DNA from: JABRWC01 sp039961675
GTDB taxonomy: Bacteria; Planctomycetota; Phycisphaerae; UBA1845; Fen-1342
DNA length: 64,000 nt
Direction of reading: 5' to 3'
Assembly (NCBI GenBank): GCA_039961675.1
Contig: JABRWC010000007.1
Span: forward strand, 31,257-95,256
Shown here: positions 17,364 through 26,267 of the stretch, one piece after another
Position numbering within the stretch: position 1 is the stretch's first letter
Layout of the letters: each line of letters starts with the position of its first letter
The notes under the pieces: generated by a model
What the model was told of the DNA's origin: nothing
Database searches by the model: none
Seen by the model: only the letters and a program-made list of their open reading frames with translations
Translations under genes and position numbers: made by a program

Positions 17364-18425
17364 TCAGGGCCCGCCTGCGTCCGGCGAGAGCAGCTGCTGA
17401 ATGTCCGGCGTGTCGAGGTTGTCCTTCGTGACGACGACGACGCCGGTGTCCTGAAGCGGCTCGACGGTTCGGCCGGAGATGAAATCGACAGCCGTCTTGA
17501 CTCCCAGGTAGCCCATTCGCTTGGGGTTCTGGACCACCAAACCGTCGATGTCTCCCGCGCGAAGCGCATCGACCAGCCCCTCGCTGGAGTCGAAGCCCAC
17601 AAAGCGGACGCGGCCCGCCAGCCCGCGGCTGCGGAGCGCGAGCAGCATTCCGAACGTGGACGACTCGTTCGGGCAGAACACGCCCTGAATGTCGGTGTTC
17701 ACGGTCAGCAGGTTCTCGGCCGCTTCCTGCGCGGTGGCGCGCGTCGCGCCGGCGTAGCGCCGCGGGTCGATCAGCTCGATTCCCTCATGCTTGCCGATCT
17801 CTTCCACAAAGCCCGCCTCGCGCTCGGTCGTGCTGGCCGAGCCTTCCTGGTAGCGCAGCAGCAGCACGCGGCCCTTGCCGCCCAGGACCTCCGCCAGCCG
17901 CCTCGCGCCGAGCTGCCCGCCGAGGAAGTTGTTCGTGGCCGCGTAGCTCACGAAGTCCTTACCGACCTCGCCCGCCAGTCCGGAGTCGATGATGACCACC
18001 GGAATCTTCGCCGCCGTCGCTTGTCGCACCGCCGGCAGCAGCGCCTTGTCGTCCAGCGGGGCGAGGACGATCGCATCCGCGCGGCTGCTGATGAAGTTCT
18101 GCACCAGCGAGACCTGCTGCTCGCGGTCGTCCTCACGCTCGGGACCGCGGAAGATCACCTCGACGTTGCCCAGTTCGCGCTCGGCCCGGCGGGCGCCGGC
18201 GTGGATCGACTTCCAGAAATCGTGCGTCGTGCCCTTGGGAATGACCGCAATACGGAGCTTGCGGTCGTGTGCACCGCCGGTCGATAAACGATCCGGCGTC
18301 TCGGCGGCCGATGCCGGCGATGCGGTGCGAGCGGCGGTTCCAGCCGATTCCCCGGCTGGAACGGGCGGCTTCTCGCAGGCGAGCCAGAACGCCAGCAGGG
18401 CAACTGACCAGGCAACTCGTGCCAT
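17364..18425 (-). CDS. Sugar ABC transporter substrate-binding lipoprotein
   Basis: 353-aa periplasmic binding protein of the ribose type. The leader MARVAWSVALLAFWLAC ends in a lipobox (FWLAC), so it is probably anchored as a lipoprotein. A Pro/Ala/Ser-rich linker follows, then the mature domain starting KLRIAVIPKGTTHDFWKSIH, with DAIVLAPLDDKALLPAV and VRFVGFDSSEGLVDAL, as in RbsB-like proteins. ATG 18425 follows AGGAG. It heads the ABC operon. The ligand is not defined by sequence. Confidence 0.92.
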   Translation of the reverse strand: MARVAWSVALLAFWLACEKPPVPAGESAGTAARTASPASAAETPDRLSTGGAHDRKLRIAVIPKGTTHDFWKSIHAGARRAERELGNVEVIFRGPEREDDREQQVSLVQNFISSRADAIVLAPLDDKALLPAVRQATAAKIPVVIIDSGLAGEVGKDFVSYAATNNFLGGQLGARRLAEVLGGKGRVLLLRYQEGSASTTEREAGFVEEIGKHEGIELIDPRRYAGATRATAQEAAENLLTVNTDIQGVFCPNESSTFGMLLALRSRGLAGRVRFVGFDSSEGLVDALRAGDIDGLVVQNPKRMGYLGVKTAVDFISGRTVEPLQDTGVVVVTKDNLDTPDIQQLLSPDAGGP

Positions 18426-18542
18426 GAGCGGTCTCCTGGGATTGGAGATGAGCGAGCGTCATCATAACGGCGTGCAGACGGTGGGCGCGCAACGCCGGCG
18501 CGCATCCGCTGGACACGAGCCGTGGCGCATGACGGCCAGGCG

Positions 18543-20015
18543 TCACCGGGGGCGGGCCATCCGTGATTCGGCTTGCTCCCATGCCTCATGCTGTCGCGGT
18601 TCGTAACGCTTCAACGACACCGAGCGTGAGACGATTGCGCGGAGCTCCGCGAGCGTGCAGGCGCGACCCTGTGCGAGCAATTGCACGAGCAGGTTGCCGA
18701 TCGCCGTGGCCTCCGCCGGTCCCGCGACCACGGGCCGGCCAGTCGCATCGGCGGTGAGCTGGTTGAGCAGGGGGTTCTGCGAACCTCCGCCCACGACGTG
18801 GATCGTGCGGATCGGCCGGCCGATCAGGCGCTCCAGCACCGCGAACTCGCGGCGGTAGGTGAGGGCAAGGCTCTCCAGGACGCAGCGCGTGACCTCGCCG
18901 GGGCTTCGCGGCTCGGGCTGGCCCGCCTCCCGGCACGCTTGCCGGATTCTCGCCGGCATGTCGCCCGGCTGCATGAAGCGCGGGTCTTCCGTGTGGACCA
19001 GGCTCGCGAGCTGCGGCGCGGCGTCGGCGGCCGGAAGCAGTTCCTCATAACGGCTTGGCGCTCCCTGCGCCGCCCATGTGCGCTGACATTCCTGCAACAA
19101 CCACAGCCCCGGTACGTTCTTGAGGAAGCGAATGGTTCCGGCCGCGCCGGCCTCGTTGGTGAAGTTGGCGGCGAGTCCCTCGTCCGTAATCAGCGGGTCG
19201 TCGCGCTCGACGCCGACGATGGACCAGGTTCCCGAGCTGATGTACGCCCAGTCGTCGCCGCGGCCGGGAACAGCCACGACCGCCGAGGCCGTGTCGTGAC
19301 AGGCGGTGTGAATCAGCGGCGCGCCGGCCTGCCCCACCTCGTCCGCAATCTCGCCCGACAGCGGTCCGCAGAGCGTCCCGGTCGGCTGCACCTCCGGCAG
19401 GATGCGGGCGGGCAGGTCGAGCTTGCCGAGTAGCTCCTCATCCCATTCGCCGCTACGCGGGGACAACATCTGCGAAGTGCTGGCGATGCTCCGCTCGCTT
19501 CGGTCCACCCCCGTGAGCCAGAACGCCAGCAAGTCGGGCATGAACAGCAGCCGATCCGCCGCGGCCAGCAGGCGCGGCGATTCCGCAGCGGCGGCGAACA
19601 ACTGGTAAAGCGTGTTGAGCGCCATGAATTGGATGCCGGTGCGGCGGTAGATCTCCGCTCGCGGCACGCGCTCGAAGACGCGCTGCATGACTCCGTCGGT
19701 GCGCGAATCGCGGTAGTGGCGAGGCATTTCAAGCAGCTCGCGCCGCGCCCCGAGCAGCGCGAAGTCCACGCCCCAGGTGTCGATGCCGAGCGCGTCGAGC
19801 GGTACGCCGCGATTCGTGCAGAGGCCGATCGCCCGCCGGATTTGCTCGAACAGCGCGAAAGCGTCCCAGTAAAGCCGGCCGCGCACGGCAACGGGACCGT
19901 TCGGGAAACGGTGCAGTTCCTCGAGCTGAAGCGTCGCCCCGTCGAATCGGCCGAGCAGCGCGCGGCCGTTCGAGGCGCCCAGGTCGAACGCGAGATAATT
20001 CAACGATGAGGACAT
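18543..20015 (-). CDS. rhaB: Rhamnulokinase-like sugar kinase (FGGY family)
   Basis: 490-aa FGGY carbohydrate kinase closest in look to RhaB, which phosphorylates L-rhamnulose. The N-terminus YLAFDLGASNGRALLG is the RhaB form of the phosphate-binding motif. Then come ALGIDTWGVDFALL, TGIQFMALNTLYQL, the HTACHDTASAVVAVP loop, YISSGTWSIVGVE and the C-terminal VVGGGSQNPLLNQLTADATG. It lies 117 nt upstream of the ABC operon on the same strand. No rhamnose isomerase or aldolase is in the window; the fucose isomerase-like gene may supply its substrate. Confidence 0.88.
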   Translation of the reverse strand: MSSSLNYLAFDLGASNGRALLGRFDGATLQLEELHRFPNGPVAVRGRLYWDAFALFEQIRRAIGLCTNRGVPLDALGIDTWGVDFALLGARRELLEMPRHYRDSRTDGVMQRVFERVPRAEIYRRTGIQFMALNTLYQLFAAAAESPRLLAAADRLLFMPDLLAFWLTGVDRSERSIASTSQMLSPRSGEWDEELLGKLDLPARILPEVQPTGTLCGPLSGEIADEVGQAGAPLIHTACHDTASAVVAVPGRGDDWAYISSGTWSIVGVERDDPLITDEGLAANFTNEAGAAGTIRFLKNVPGLWLLQECQRTWAAQGAPSRYEELLPAADAAPQLASLVHTEDPRFMQPGDMPARIRQACREAGQPEPRSPGEVTRCVLESLALTYRREFAVLERLIGRPIRTIHVVGGGSQNPLLNQLTADATGRPVVAGPAEATAIGNLLVQLLAQGRACTLAELRAIVSRSVSLKRYEPRQHEAWEQAESRMARPR

Positions 20016-20288
20016 TGCGTCGGTCCGGCCCGGAACGTCATGCTAACATCCCGCGGAAGAACCCGACCGGGCCGTTGTTGCAGCGGCGTCGCGCCGGTGA
20101 AAACACGGGCGCGACGTCCGTGCCACAGGTTTTTCAACGGGCTGCGTTGGCCGCGGGCTGCGAACGGGGCGTCGCTCGCGCGACTCGCGCACAGATTCCA
20201 AGTCAGAGGCGCTTCGCACTGTTCTCGCTCCGCTCGGCGCGACGCGTCGCGAGCAGTCGTTGCTGCACTGGGCAACGCGGCGTGGGCG

Positions 20289-21494
20289 CTACGCCGTTGC
20301 GGCCCCGTTAAGCACCTCTTCGATCGCCGCCTTGAATCCCGGAAGCGCGCGCTCGATCGTTGCGCGGCCGACGCAGAAGCTCAGGCGCATGTGTCCCGGC
20401 CGGCCGAAGCCGCGGCCCGGCACGGCCAGGATGCGATGCCGCAGCAGCACATTGACGAACTCCACATCGTCGCCGCCGGGCGTCTTCGGGAATGCGTAGA
20501 GCGCCCCGCCGGGCATCGTCAGCGAATAGCCGTACTCGCGCAGCGTTCCGCAGAGCAGGTCGCGGTTGCCGCGGTAGAACTCCACGTCGCAGCACGCCTC
20601 GGCGCAGCGCGCCACGACGCGCTGCATGAACGCCGGCATGTTCACGAAGCCCAGCGTGCGGTTCAGCATCGTCATCGCCCCCAAAAGCGCCGCCCGCTCC
20701 GGCACCTCGGGCGGAACCGCGATGTAGCCGGCACGCTCGCCGGGGATGCTCAGGTCCTTCGAGTAGCTGGAAACGATGAGCGTGCGCGGGTAGTGCGCCG
20801 CGGGAGCCGGGCAGCGGTCCGCGTCATAAACAATGCGGCGGTACGGATCGTCGGTCACGATGTAGATCGGCTGTTCGGGCGAGTCTTTCCGCGACAGTGC
20901 CGCCGCAAGCTCGCGGCAGCTCGCGTCGCTGAATACGGCGCCGCTGGGGTTGTTAGGCGTATTGACGATCACCGCGCGCGTCCGCGGCGTGATCGCCGCC
21001 TCGATCGCGGCCGCATCGGGCTGGAAGTTCTCATCCGTCTGGACCACCACCATCATCGCGCCGGCGTGCTCGATGTAGAAGCGGTACTCGGGGAAGTACG
21101 GCGCCAGGACGATGACCTCGTCGCCCGGATCGCAGATCGTGCGCATGACGACGTTCAGTCCGCCCGCCGCGCCCGCCGTCAGCAGGACGCCCGATCCGTC
21201 TATGTCGATCCCGTACTCGCGGGCGACGAAACGCGCGACGGCCGCCCGCGTCTCGTCGAAGCCGGCGTTGGGCATGTAGCGGTGCAGCTCCGGGCGAAAC
21301 TCGGTCGCCGTCTCCCGCAGCGCGCGAAAAAACGCCTCGGGCGGGGTTCCGTTGGGGTTGCCGAGCGAGAAATCGTAGACGTTCTCTTCACCGAACTGCG
21401 CCTTCAGCCGGCGTCCCTTCTCGAACATCTCGCGAATCCAGGACGCGGACTTCATGTCCGAGGCGACTTTCAAGGCAATGGGAAGTCGAGACAT
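20289..21494 (-). CDS. Pyridoxal phosphate-dependent aminotransferase (class I/II)
   Basis: 401-aa fold-type I aminotransferase. Motifs include VYDFSLGNPNGTPP near the N-terminus and LLTAGAAGGLNVVMRTICDPGDEV. The PLP-site NTPNNPSGAVFSD and the Schiff-base lysine in SSYSKDLSIPGERAGY are also present. The last conserved Arg sits in the HMRLSFC region. Family members use amino acid donors such as aspartate or aromatic residues; the substrate is unclear. ATG 21494 follows a GGAGG-rich stretch. It is the last gene behind the hydrogenase-like complex operon, separated by 242 nt, so it may be transcribed separately. Confidence 0.88.
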   Translation of the reverse strand: MSRLPIALKVASDMKSASWIREMFEKGRRLKAQFGEENVYDFSLGNPNGTPPEAFFRALRETATEFRPELHRYMPNAGFDETRAAVARFVAREYGIDIDGSGVLLTAGAAGGLNVVMRTICDPGDEVIVLAPYFPEYRFYIEHAGAMMVVVQTDENFQPDAAAIEAAITPRTRAVIVNTPNNPSGAVFSDASCRELAAALSRKDSPEQPIYIVTDDPYRRIVYDADRCPAPAAHYPRTLIVSSYSKDLSIPGERAGYIAVPPEVPERAALLGAMTMLNRTLGFVNMPAFMQRVVARCAEACCDVEFYRGNRDLLCGTLREYGYSLTMPGGALYAFPKTPGGDDVEFVNVLLRHRILAVPGRGFGRPGHMRLSFCVGRATIERALPGFKAAIEEVLNGAATA

Positions 21495-21736
21495 GCGAAT
21501 GCCCCCTGCCTCCGGCGGCGGCGGTGTCTCAGGCGAGCCGAGCACAACGCCGACGGTCCGGCGGCATGCGATCGGCGGTAGCGCCGCGTGGAGCGCGCCA
21601 AGCCGGCAGCTCCGAGCGCCCGGAAGGAGGTTACTCGGCGGATCGCCTGCGGGCCAGTGGGAATGCCTGCGCAGGGCCTCGCAGCGCCGGTGACAGTGGG
21701 AATCTGAATTCGTCCGTGCGGCTCGTGCGGCGCGCA

Positions 21737-22507
21737 TCAGCGCTGTCGCCCGCTGTGAATCCGCCCGATCAGCCGCAGCAACCCGTCCAGGATCGTCAGT
21801 GGGTGCGGCGGACAGCCGGGGATGTAGAGATCGACGGGCAGCACGCCTTCCACGCCGTTCATCACCGCCGGACTGCCGCGGAACGGTCCGCCGCTGATCG
21901 CGCAGGCCCCCACCGCGATCACGATCCGCGGTTTGGGGACCGCCTCGACCGTCTCGCGCAGGGCGTAGAGCATGTTGCGGCTGATCGCGCCGGTCACGAG
22001 CACGCCGTCGGCGTGCCGCGGCGAGGCGACGAACTGGATGCCGAAGCGTGACAGGTCCCAGCCGACGGTGTTCAGCACGTTGGTGTCCAGATCGCAGGCA
22101 TTGCAGCTCCCGGCGCACACTTCGCGCAGGCGCAGCGCGCGGCCGAGCAGCCGGTGCAGCTCGTCCGACATCCGCTGCGCGAGCTTCAACTCGCCCGCGC
22201 CGAGGAGCAGGTCGTCGCGCCGCGAGGTCGCCATGCGATGGTCGCGGGTGTAGCGGATCGCGCCCTCGGGGCAGGCGTCGACGCACGCGGTGCAGAAAAG
22301 GCAGCGTCCGAGATCGAGTTGTAGTTCGCCTTCCGCGCTGATCGCCTGCGTGGGACAGGCGTCGACGCACGCGCGGCAATTGTCCCGGCATTTCGACGGG
22401 TCCAGTTCGGGCCGGCCGCGGAATCGCTCGGGAAGCGTGGGCAGCTCGAGCGGATACTTCGTCGTGCGATGACCCTGCTTGAGCCGGGTCTTGAGTATCT
22501 GAAACAT
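21737..22507 (-). CDS. Ferredoxin-NuoB fusion, small subunit of a hydrogenase-4-like complex
   Basis: 256-aa electron-transfer subunit that fuses a HycF/HyfH-like 2[4Fe-4S] ferredoxin to a HycG/NuoB-like module. The ferredoxin cysteines are C40, C44, C47, C51 (first spacing one residue longer than usual) and C69, C72, C75, C79. The NuoB-like part has SCNACD (C135, C138), GAC (C202) and PGCPPHP (C232), a plausible proximal [4Fe-4S] site. It lies 58 nt after the large-subunit gene. It would carry electrons between an unknown soluble donor and the large subunit. Confidence 0.85.
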   Translation of the reverse strand: MFQILKTRLKQGHRTTKYPLELPTLPERFRGRPELDPSKCRDNCRACVDACPTQAISAEGELQLDLGRCLFCTACVDACPEGAIRYTRDHRMATSRRDDLLLGAGELKLAQRMSDELHRLLGRALRLREVCAGSCNACDLDTNVLNTVGWDLSRFGIQFVASPRHADGVLVTGAISRNMLYALRETVEAVPKPRIVIAVGACAISGGPFRGSPAVMNGVEGVLPVDLYIPGCPPHPLTILDGLLRLIGRIHSGRQR

Positions 22508-22565
22508 CCTGCACCCCGTGTGCGGCGCGTAGCGGCTGCGGTTCGGCTACCGGTCATGGCTTGCG

Positions 22566-24116
22566 CTACAAGTCATGCCCCGCGTAACTGAGATTGAAGC
22601 TCTTGTTGCACACCGGAAAATCCGAAATCGCCACGCCGCGCAGCGCCAGCGCCAGTCCGAACCAGTTGTGAATCGAAGGGTCCTTGACCTTGACGAACGC
22701 GAGCCTGCCCGTGTCGTCCGTAAGCGCCACGTGCATCGCTTCTCCGCGCCACGTCTCGCACACGCCCAGGGCCATCGAATCGGGACGCAGCGAACCGAGC
22801 GGCTCGAACGTGGCGCCGGCCGGCTCGCGGCCGACCAGCTCGAGCAGGAACTCCAACGAACGCTGCACCTCCAGCCACCGCACGACGGCGCGAGCGTACA
22901 CGTCGCCGGTCGATTCGATCGCGATCGGGATGTGGCTGAACTGGAACACCCCGTGCGGGTGGTCGCAGCGCACGTCGCGCCGGCAGCCGCAGGCGCGAGC
23001 CGCGGGGCCGACCATTCCGATCTCTTCCGCCTGCTCCTCGCTCACGACCCCGGTCCCTTCGAAGCGCGCCAGGACCGATGACTGTGAGAACATGAGTTCA
23101 AGCACTTCGAGCGTCTCGCGCTGTAGGCTCTCCAGCCGCCTGCGCATGCGCTCCGCCGCGTCGCGCGAGACGTCGAACCGGACCCCGCCCGGCCGGAGCA
23201 GATTGCGGCCGAACCGGTTGCCGCAGATTTCGAGCGTCAGGTTCAGGTACTCGCCGCGCAGCCGGCCCAGGTACGCCGACGCCGGCAGGAACGCCACATC
23301 GGTGCACAGCGCGCCGAGGTCGCCGACGTGGTTCGCGAGGCGCTCCAGCTCCAGGGCAATTCCGCGGATCGATGCCGCGTGCAGCCCGATCCGCGCACCG
23401 GCCAGTGCTTCGAGCGCCGTGCAATACGCCAGCCCGTGCCCGATGGATGCGTCGCCGGCGATCGTCTCGGCGACGATCGCCGAGCGCGTCGCGTTGGGAT
23501 GCAGCAGCAACGGCTCGACACCGCGGCGCTGATAGCCCAGCACGATCTCCAGGTGCAGCACTTCCTCGCCGTGACACTGGAAGCGGAAATGCCCCGGCTC
23601 GATGATCCCCGCGTGAACGGGACCGACTGCGACCTCGTGGACCTCCTCGCCTTCGACGCGATAGAACGGATAGTCGCCGGGGATCGGCCGCTCGGCGTCG
23701 AACAGTCCCCACGGCGCCGGCGTGCCGTCGTCCGTCCCGTGGTATCGCAGCGGCTTGAGCCACGGATGACCGAGCGGACAAACGCCGTACTGCTCGGCGA
23801 TCTCACGCTCGAAGGCCTGCGCCGCCGGCCAGTGGGCGGCAACGGACGGATACGCGAGCGCGGTTGCGCCGCTTCCCGCGCCGCGAACCACGTCGGCCGC
23901 GCAGACCTCGAACCGACTGGCGGCGTCGAGCGCCAGAATGGCGTAGAGACGCACGCCGCCGTCCGGAAGCCGACGGCCGAACAGGTTCGCCAGGCGTCCG
24001 CCGCGCGCGCGCCCCGCGACCACGTGGCGCGCGAAGTCGTCCGCGGGCACGAGGGGGACCGCCGCAGTCGCCACGCATTGTCCCTGTCGCAACGGCAGCC
24101 ACGCTTTCGCGCTCAC
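22566..24116 (-). CDS. Hydrogenase-4-like large subunit lacking Ni-Fe ligands (HycE/NuoCD type)
   Basis: 516-aa protein with an N-terminal NuoC-like part and a NuoD/HycE-like body. True [NiFe] hydrogenases have CxxC motifs near both ends. Here the first region reads VAETIAGDASIGHGLAYC and the C-terminal region DFPVCNKSFNLSYAGHDL, so the paired cysteines are missing and no Ni-Fe site can form. This matches the energy-converting hydrogenase-related (Ehr) complexes. GTG 24116 overlaps the preceding stop by 4 nt. It probably forms the cytosolic arm with the ferredoxin-NuoB protein; the electron acceptor is unknown. Confidence 0.85.
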   Translation of the reverse strand: MSAKAWLPLRQGQCVATAAVPLVPADDFARHVVAGRARGGRLANLFGRRLPDGGVRLYAILALDAASRFEVCAADVVRGAGSGATALAYPSVAAHWPAAQAFEREIAEQYGVCPLGHPWLKPLRYHGTDDGTPAPWGLFDAERPIPGDYPFYRVEGEEVHEVAVGPVHAGIIEPGHFRFQCHGEEVLHLEIVLGYQRRGVEPLLLHPNATRSAIVAETIAGDASIGHGLAYCTALEALAGARIGLHAASIRGIALELERLANHVGDLGALCTDVAFLPASAYLGRLRGEYLNLTLEICGNRFGRNLLRPGGVRFDVSRDAAERMRRRLESLQRETLEVLELMFSQSSVLARFEGTGVVSEEQAEEIGMVGPAARACGCRRDVRCDHPHGVFQFSHIPIAIESTGDVYARAVVRWLEVQRSLEFLLELVGREPAGATFEPLGSLRPDSMALGVCETWRGEAMHVALTDDTGRLAFVKVKDPSIHNWFGLALALRGVAISDFPVCNKSFNLSYAGHDL

Positions 24117-25603
24117 GGCCGCACCTCCGCCTTGGCTGCAAGGGCGACGTGCTGCGGGACAGGGTTCGACAGCGCGTCGGCCGCGCGAACCAGCGCGTCT
24201 CGGACGCCCGCCGGTTGGTATGCACCCAGCCCGAAGCCGAGCGCCAGCAGCGCCGCCGCGGCGCCGAGCATCGTGTGCCGCCGCCAGCGCTCGGGCGGCG
24301 ACTCCGCCGGCGGCGAGGCTTTCTCGGGCGGGTCTCCGAACACCATCGGCAGCATCGCGGTCATGACGCCCACGAACACGACCGCCAGCGTCAGGACGAA
24401 CAGCCCCAGGGCCCACCAGCGGCCATGTTGCGCGGCGGCCAACACGATCCCCAGCTCGCTGAAAAACATGCCGAACGGCGGCAGGCCGCACGTGGCGCAC
24501 AGCGCCGCCAGGAGCAGGACGCCTGCGAGCGGGCTGCGCGTCAGCAACCCGCGCACGTCGTCGATCTCGTTGGTCTGAAACAGCCGCCAGATGAAGCCCG
24601 CCAGGAAGAACGTGGCGCCCTTGTTCAGCATGTTGTGCATTGCGTGCAGCATGCTGGCGTAGCTGCCGGCGGCGCCCAGGCCGACGCCGATCACGAGCAC
24701 GCCCATATGCTCCACGCTCGTATACGCCAGGAGCCGCCGGTAGTCGTTGTTGCCCACGACGAACACCGCCGCCGTCGCGATCGACAGCAGCCCGAACACG
24801 ATCAGCCACGAGCCGGCGAACGCGCCCAGTCCTGCGGCGGAACACACCTGGAACATGCGCAAGATGCCGGCGAACGCGCCCAACGTCACGCCGCCGGCGA
24901 ACAGCGCGGCGATCGGCGGCGGCGCCTCGCCGTAGGCGTCGGGTTTCCAACTGTGCAGCGGCGCCAGCCCCATTTTGGTTCCGAAGCCGATCAGTGCCAG
25001 CAGGAAGCCCACGCGCAGCCAAACGGGATCGAGGTTCGCGGCGTGCAGGGCCAGGGTCGCCACGGTGAGCTCGACGGTATCGCTGTCGCGTGTGGCGGCG
25101 ATGGCGACGCAGAAGATGCCCAGCAGCGCCAGCGCCACGCCGACCGAGTTCATCAGCAGGAATTTCCACGTCGCCTCCAGCGCCCGCGCGCCGAGGCGGA
25201 AGTAGATCAGCGGGGTGGCCGCCAGCGACGCCGTTTCCAGCGCGACCCACAGCAGGCCGAGATGCTGGCTCATGCACAGGGCGCTGAGCGCGGCCAGCAG
25301 TGCGAGAATGCACGCCAGGAACACGCGCTGCGAGACGAGGCGTTTGCGGTGGTAGCCGATGAAGTAGACCGACGTGGCGGCAAACAGCACGCTGATGAGC
25401 GTGAGAAACAGGTGACCGACGGGATCCAGTCCGACCAGGCCTGACGTCGGCGGCGCGTCCGTCTCGAGCCATGACCACGCGGTCACCGTCAGGTGCGCCA
25501 GGGCGCCCGTCACCATCGCCGCCAGGCGTAAGGGCGACGTTGGCAGCACAAGGCAGAGAGCGCCGAAGGCGAGCGGCACGAGGACGAGCAGCAGCAGCGT
25601 CAC
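24113..25603 (-). CDS. HyfF/NuoN-like proton-translocating membrane subunit
   Basis: 496-aa antiporter-like subunit with about 14 hydrophobic helices. Conserved family signatures are LGLLWVALETASLAATPLIY (with the pump Glu), LIGFGTKMGLAPLHSWKPDA (the broken-helix Lys), DYRRLLAYTSVEHMGVLVIG and HNMLNKGATFFLAGF. I chose GTG 25603, 1 nt after the HyfE stop, because it begins right at TM1. ATG 25624 would overlap HyfE by 20 nt. It should contribute one of the proton or sodium channels of the complex. Confidence 0.87.
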   Translation of the reverse strand: MTLLLLVLVPLAFGALCLVLPTSPLRLAAMVTGALAHLTVTAWSWLETDAPPTSGLVGLDPVGHLFLTLISVLFAATSVYFIGYHRKRLVSQRVFLACILALLAALSALCMSQHLGLLWVALETASLAATPLIYFRLGARALEATWKFLLMNSVGVALALLGIFCVAIAATRDSDTVELTVATLALHAANLDPVWLRVGFLLALIGFGTKMGLAPLHSWKPDAYGEAPPPIAALFAGGVTLGAFAGILRMFQVCSAAGLGAFAGSWLIVFGLLSIATAAVFVVGNNDYRRLLAYTSVEHMGVLVIGVGLGAAGSYASMLHAMHNMLNKGATFFLAGFIWRLFQTNEIDDVRGLLTRSPLAGVLLLAALCATCGLPPFGMFFSELGIVLAAAQHGRWWALGLFVLTLAVVFVGVMTAMLPMVFGDPPEKASPPAESPPERWRRHTMLGAAAALLALGFGLGAYQPAGVRDALVRAADALSNPVPQHVALAAKAEVRP

Positions 25604-25604
25604 G

Positions 25605-26267
25605 TCAGGATTCCTTGAGCGCATCCAGCAGGTGCGTGTCCATGTGGTCGAACTCGCGGCGGATGTGGTAGACGACGATCGCCATGATGAAGACGCCGAC
25701 GAACAGGTCGAGCAGGATTCCCAGCTCCAACAGCAGCGGCGTCTGCTTCAGCAGCAGCAGGCCGAGGATGAACACGCCGTTCTCCAGTACCAGGAAGCCC
25801 AGCACCTGCGTGATGGCCTTCAGGCGGCTGACGAGCGTGAGCAGCCCGAGCGACAGCGTGGACAAGGCGACGGGCACGATCAGCCTTGAAGCCGGCTCGG
25901 TGGGCAGCGGCAGGCGCGTGGCGACAGCGAAGCTCCCGATCACCAGCAGCGCGCCGATGAACACCGAGGCCGTGAAGCCGATGAACGGCTCGATCTCGCG
26001 GTGGACCTCGCCGGTGCGGATGAGGCGGGAGAGGATGTACGGAATCAGGATCACCTTCAGCGCCAGCGTGCCGCCGGCGATGAGGAACCCGTGCATGCCC
26101 GGAACTTCGCCGTGCATCGACTCCTCCGCCAGCGGCAGGAACGCCAGCAGCAGGCTCTGGAGCGCGAAGAAGCGCACCAGCGTCGCCAGCCGGCTGACGG
26201 CCAGCATTCCGAGACCCAGCAGCGTCACCAGCACCAGGGCGGCGTCGATTGCGGTTTGGGGACTCAT
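25605..26267 (-). CDS. HyfE-like membrane subunit
   Basis: 220-aa integral membrane protein with about seven helices, of the HyfE type found only in hydrogenase-4-like complexes. The NuoK-like C-terminal half contains LGFLVLENGVFILGLLL, with the conserved Glu expected in the channel. The C-terminus is cytosolic and charged (HIRREFDHMDTHLL). Its start overlaps the HyfC stop by 4 nt. Confidence 0.83.
   Translation of the reverse strand: MSPQTAIDAALVLVTLLGLGMLAVSRLATLVRFFALQSLLLAFLPLAEESMHGEVPGMHGFLIAGGTLALKVILIPYILSRLIRTGEVHREIEPFIGFTASVFIGALLVIGSFAVATRLPLPTEPASRLIVPVALSTLSLGLLTLVSRLKAITQVLGFLVLENGVFILGLLLLKQTPLLLELGILLDLFVGVFIMAIVVYHIRREFDHMDTHLLDALKES

Noticed and set aside
20016..20288. Small open frames between the rhamnulokinase and aminotransferase genes
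   Set aside because: Arg/Ala/His-rich, not supported by ribosome sites. The segment has a short inverted pair (CACGG/CCGTG near 20104-20121) and otherwise nothing recognised.
22566..24116. Active [NiFe] hydrogenase
   Set aside because: The cysteine pairs that hold the Ni-Fe centre are missing at both ends, so the gene was not called a hydrogenase.
22566..25478. A 970-codon open frame spanning the large-subunit and HyfF region on the - strand
   Set aside because: Only the part from GTG 24116 is the large subunit. The upstream 450 codons are out-of-frame HyfF sequence without a recognisable domain.
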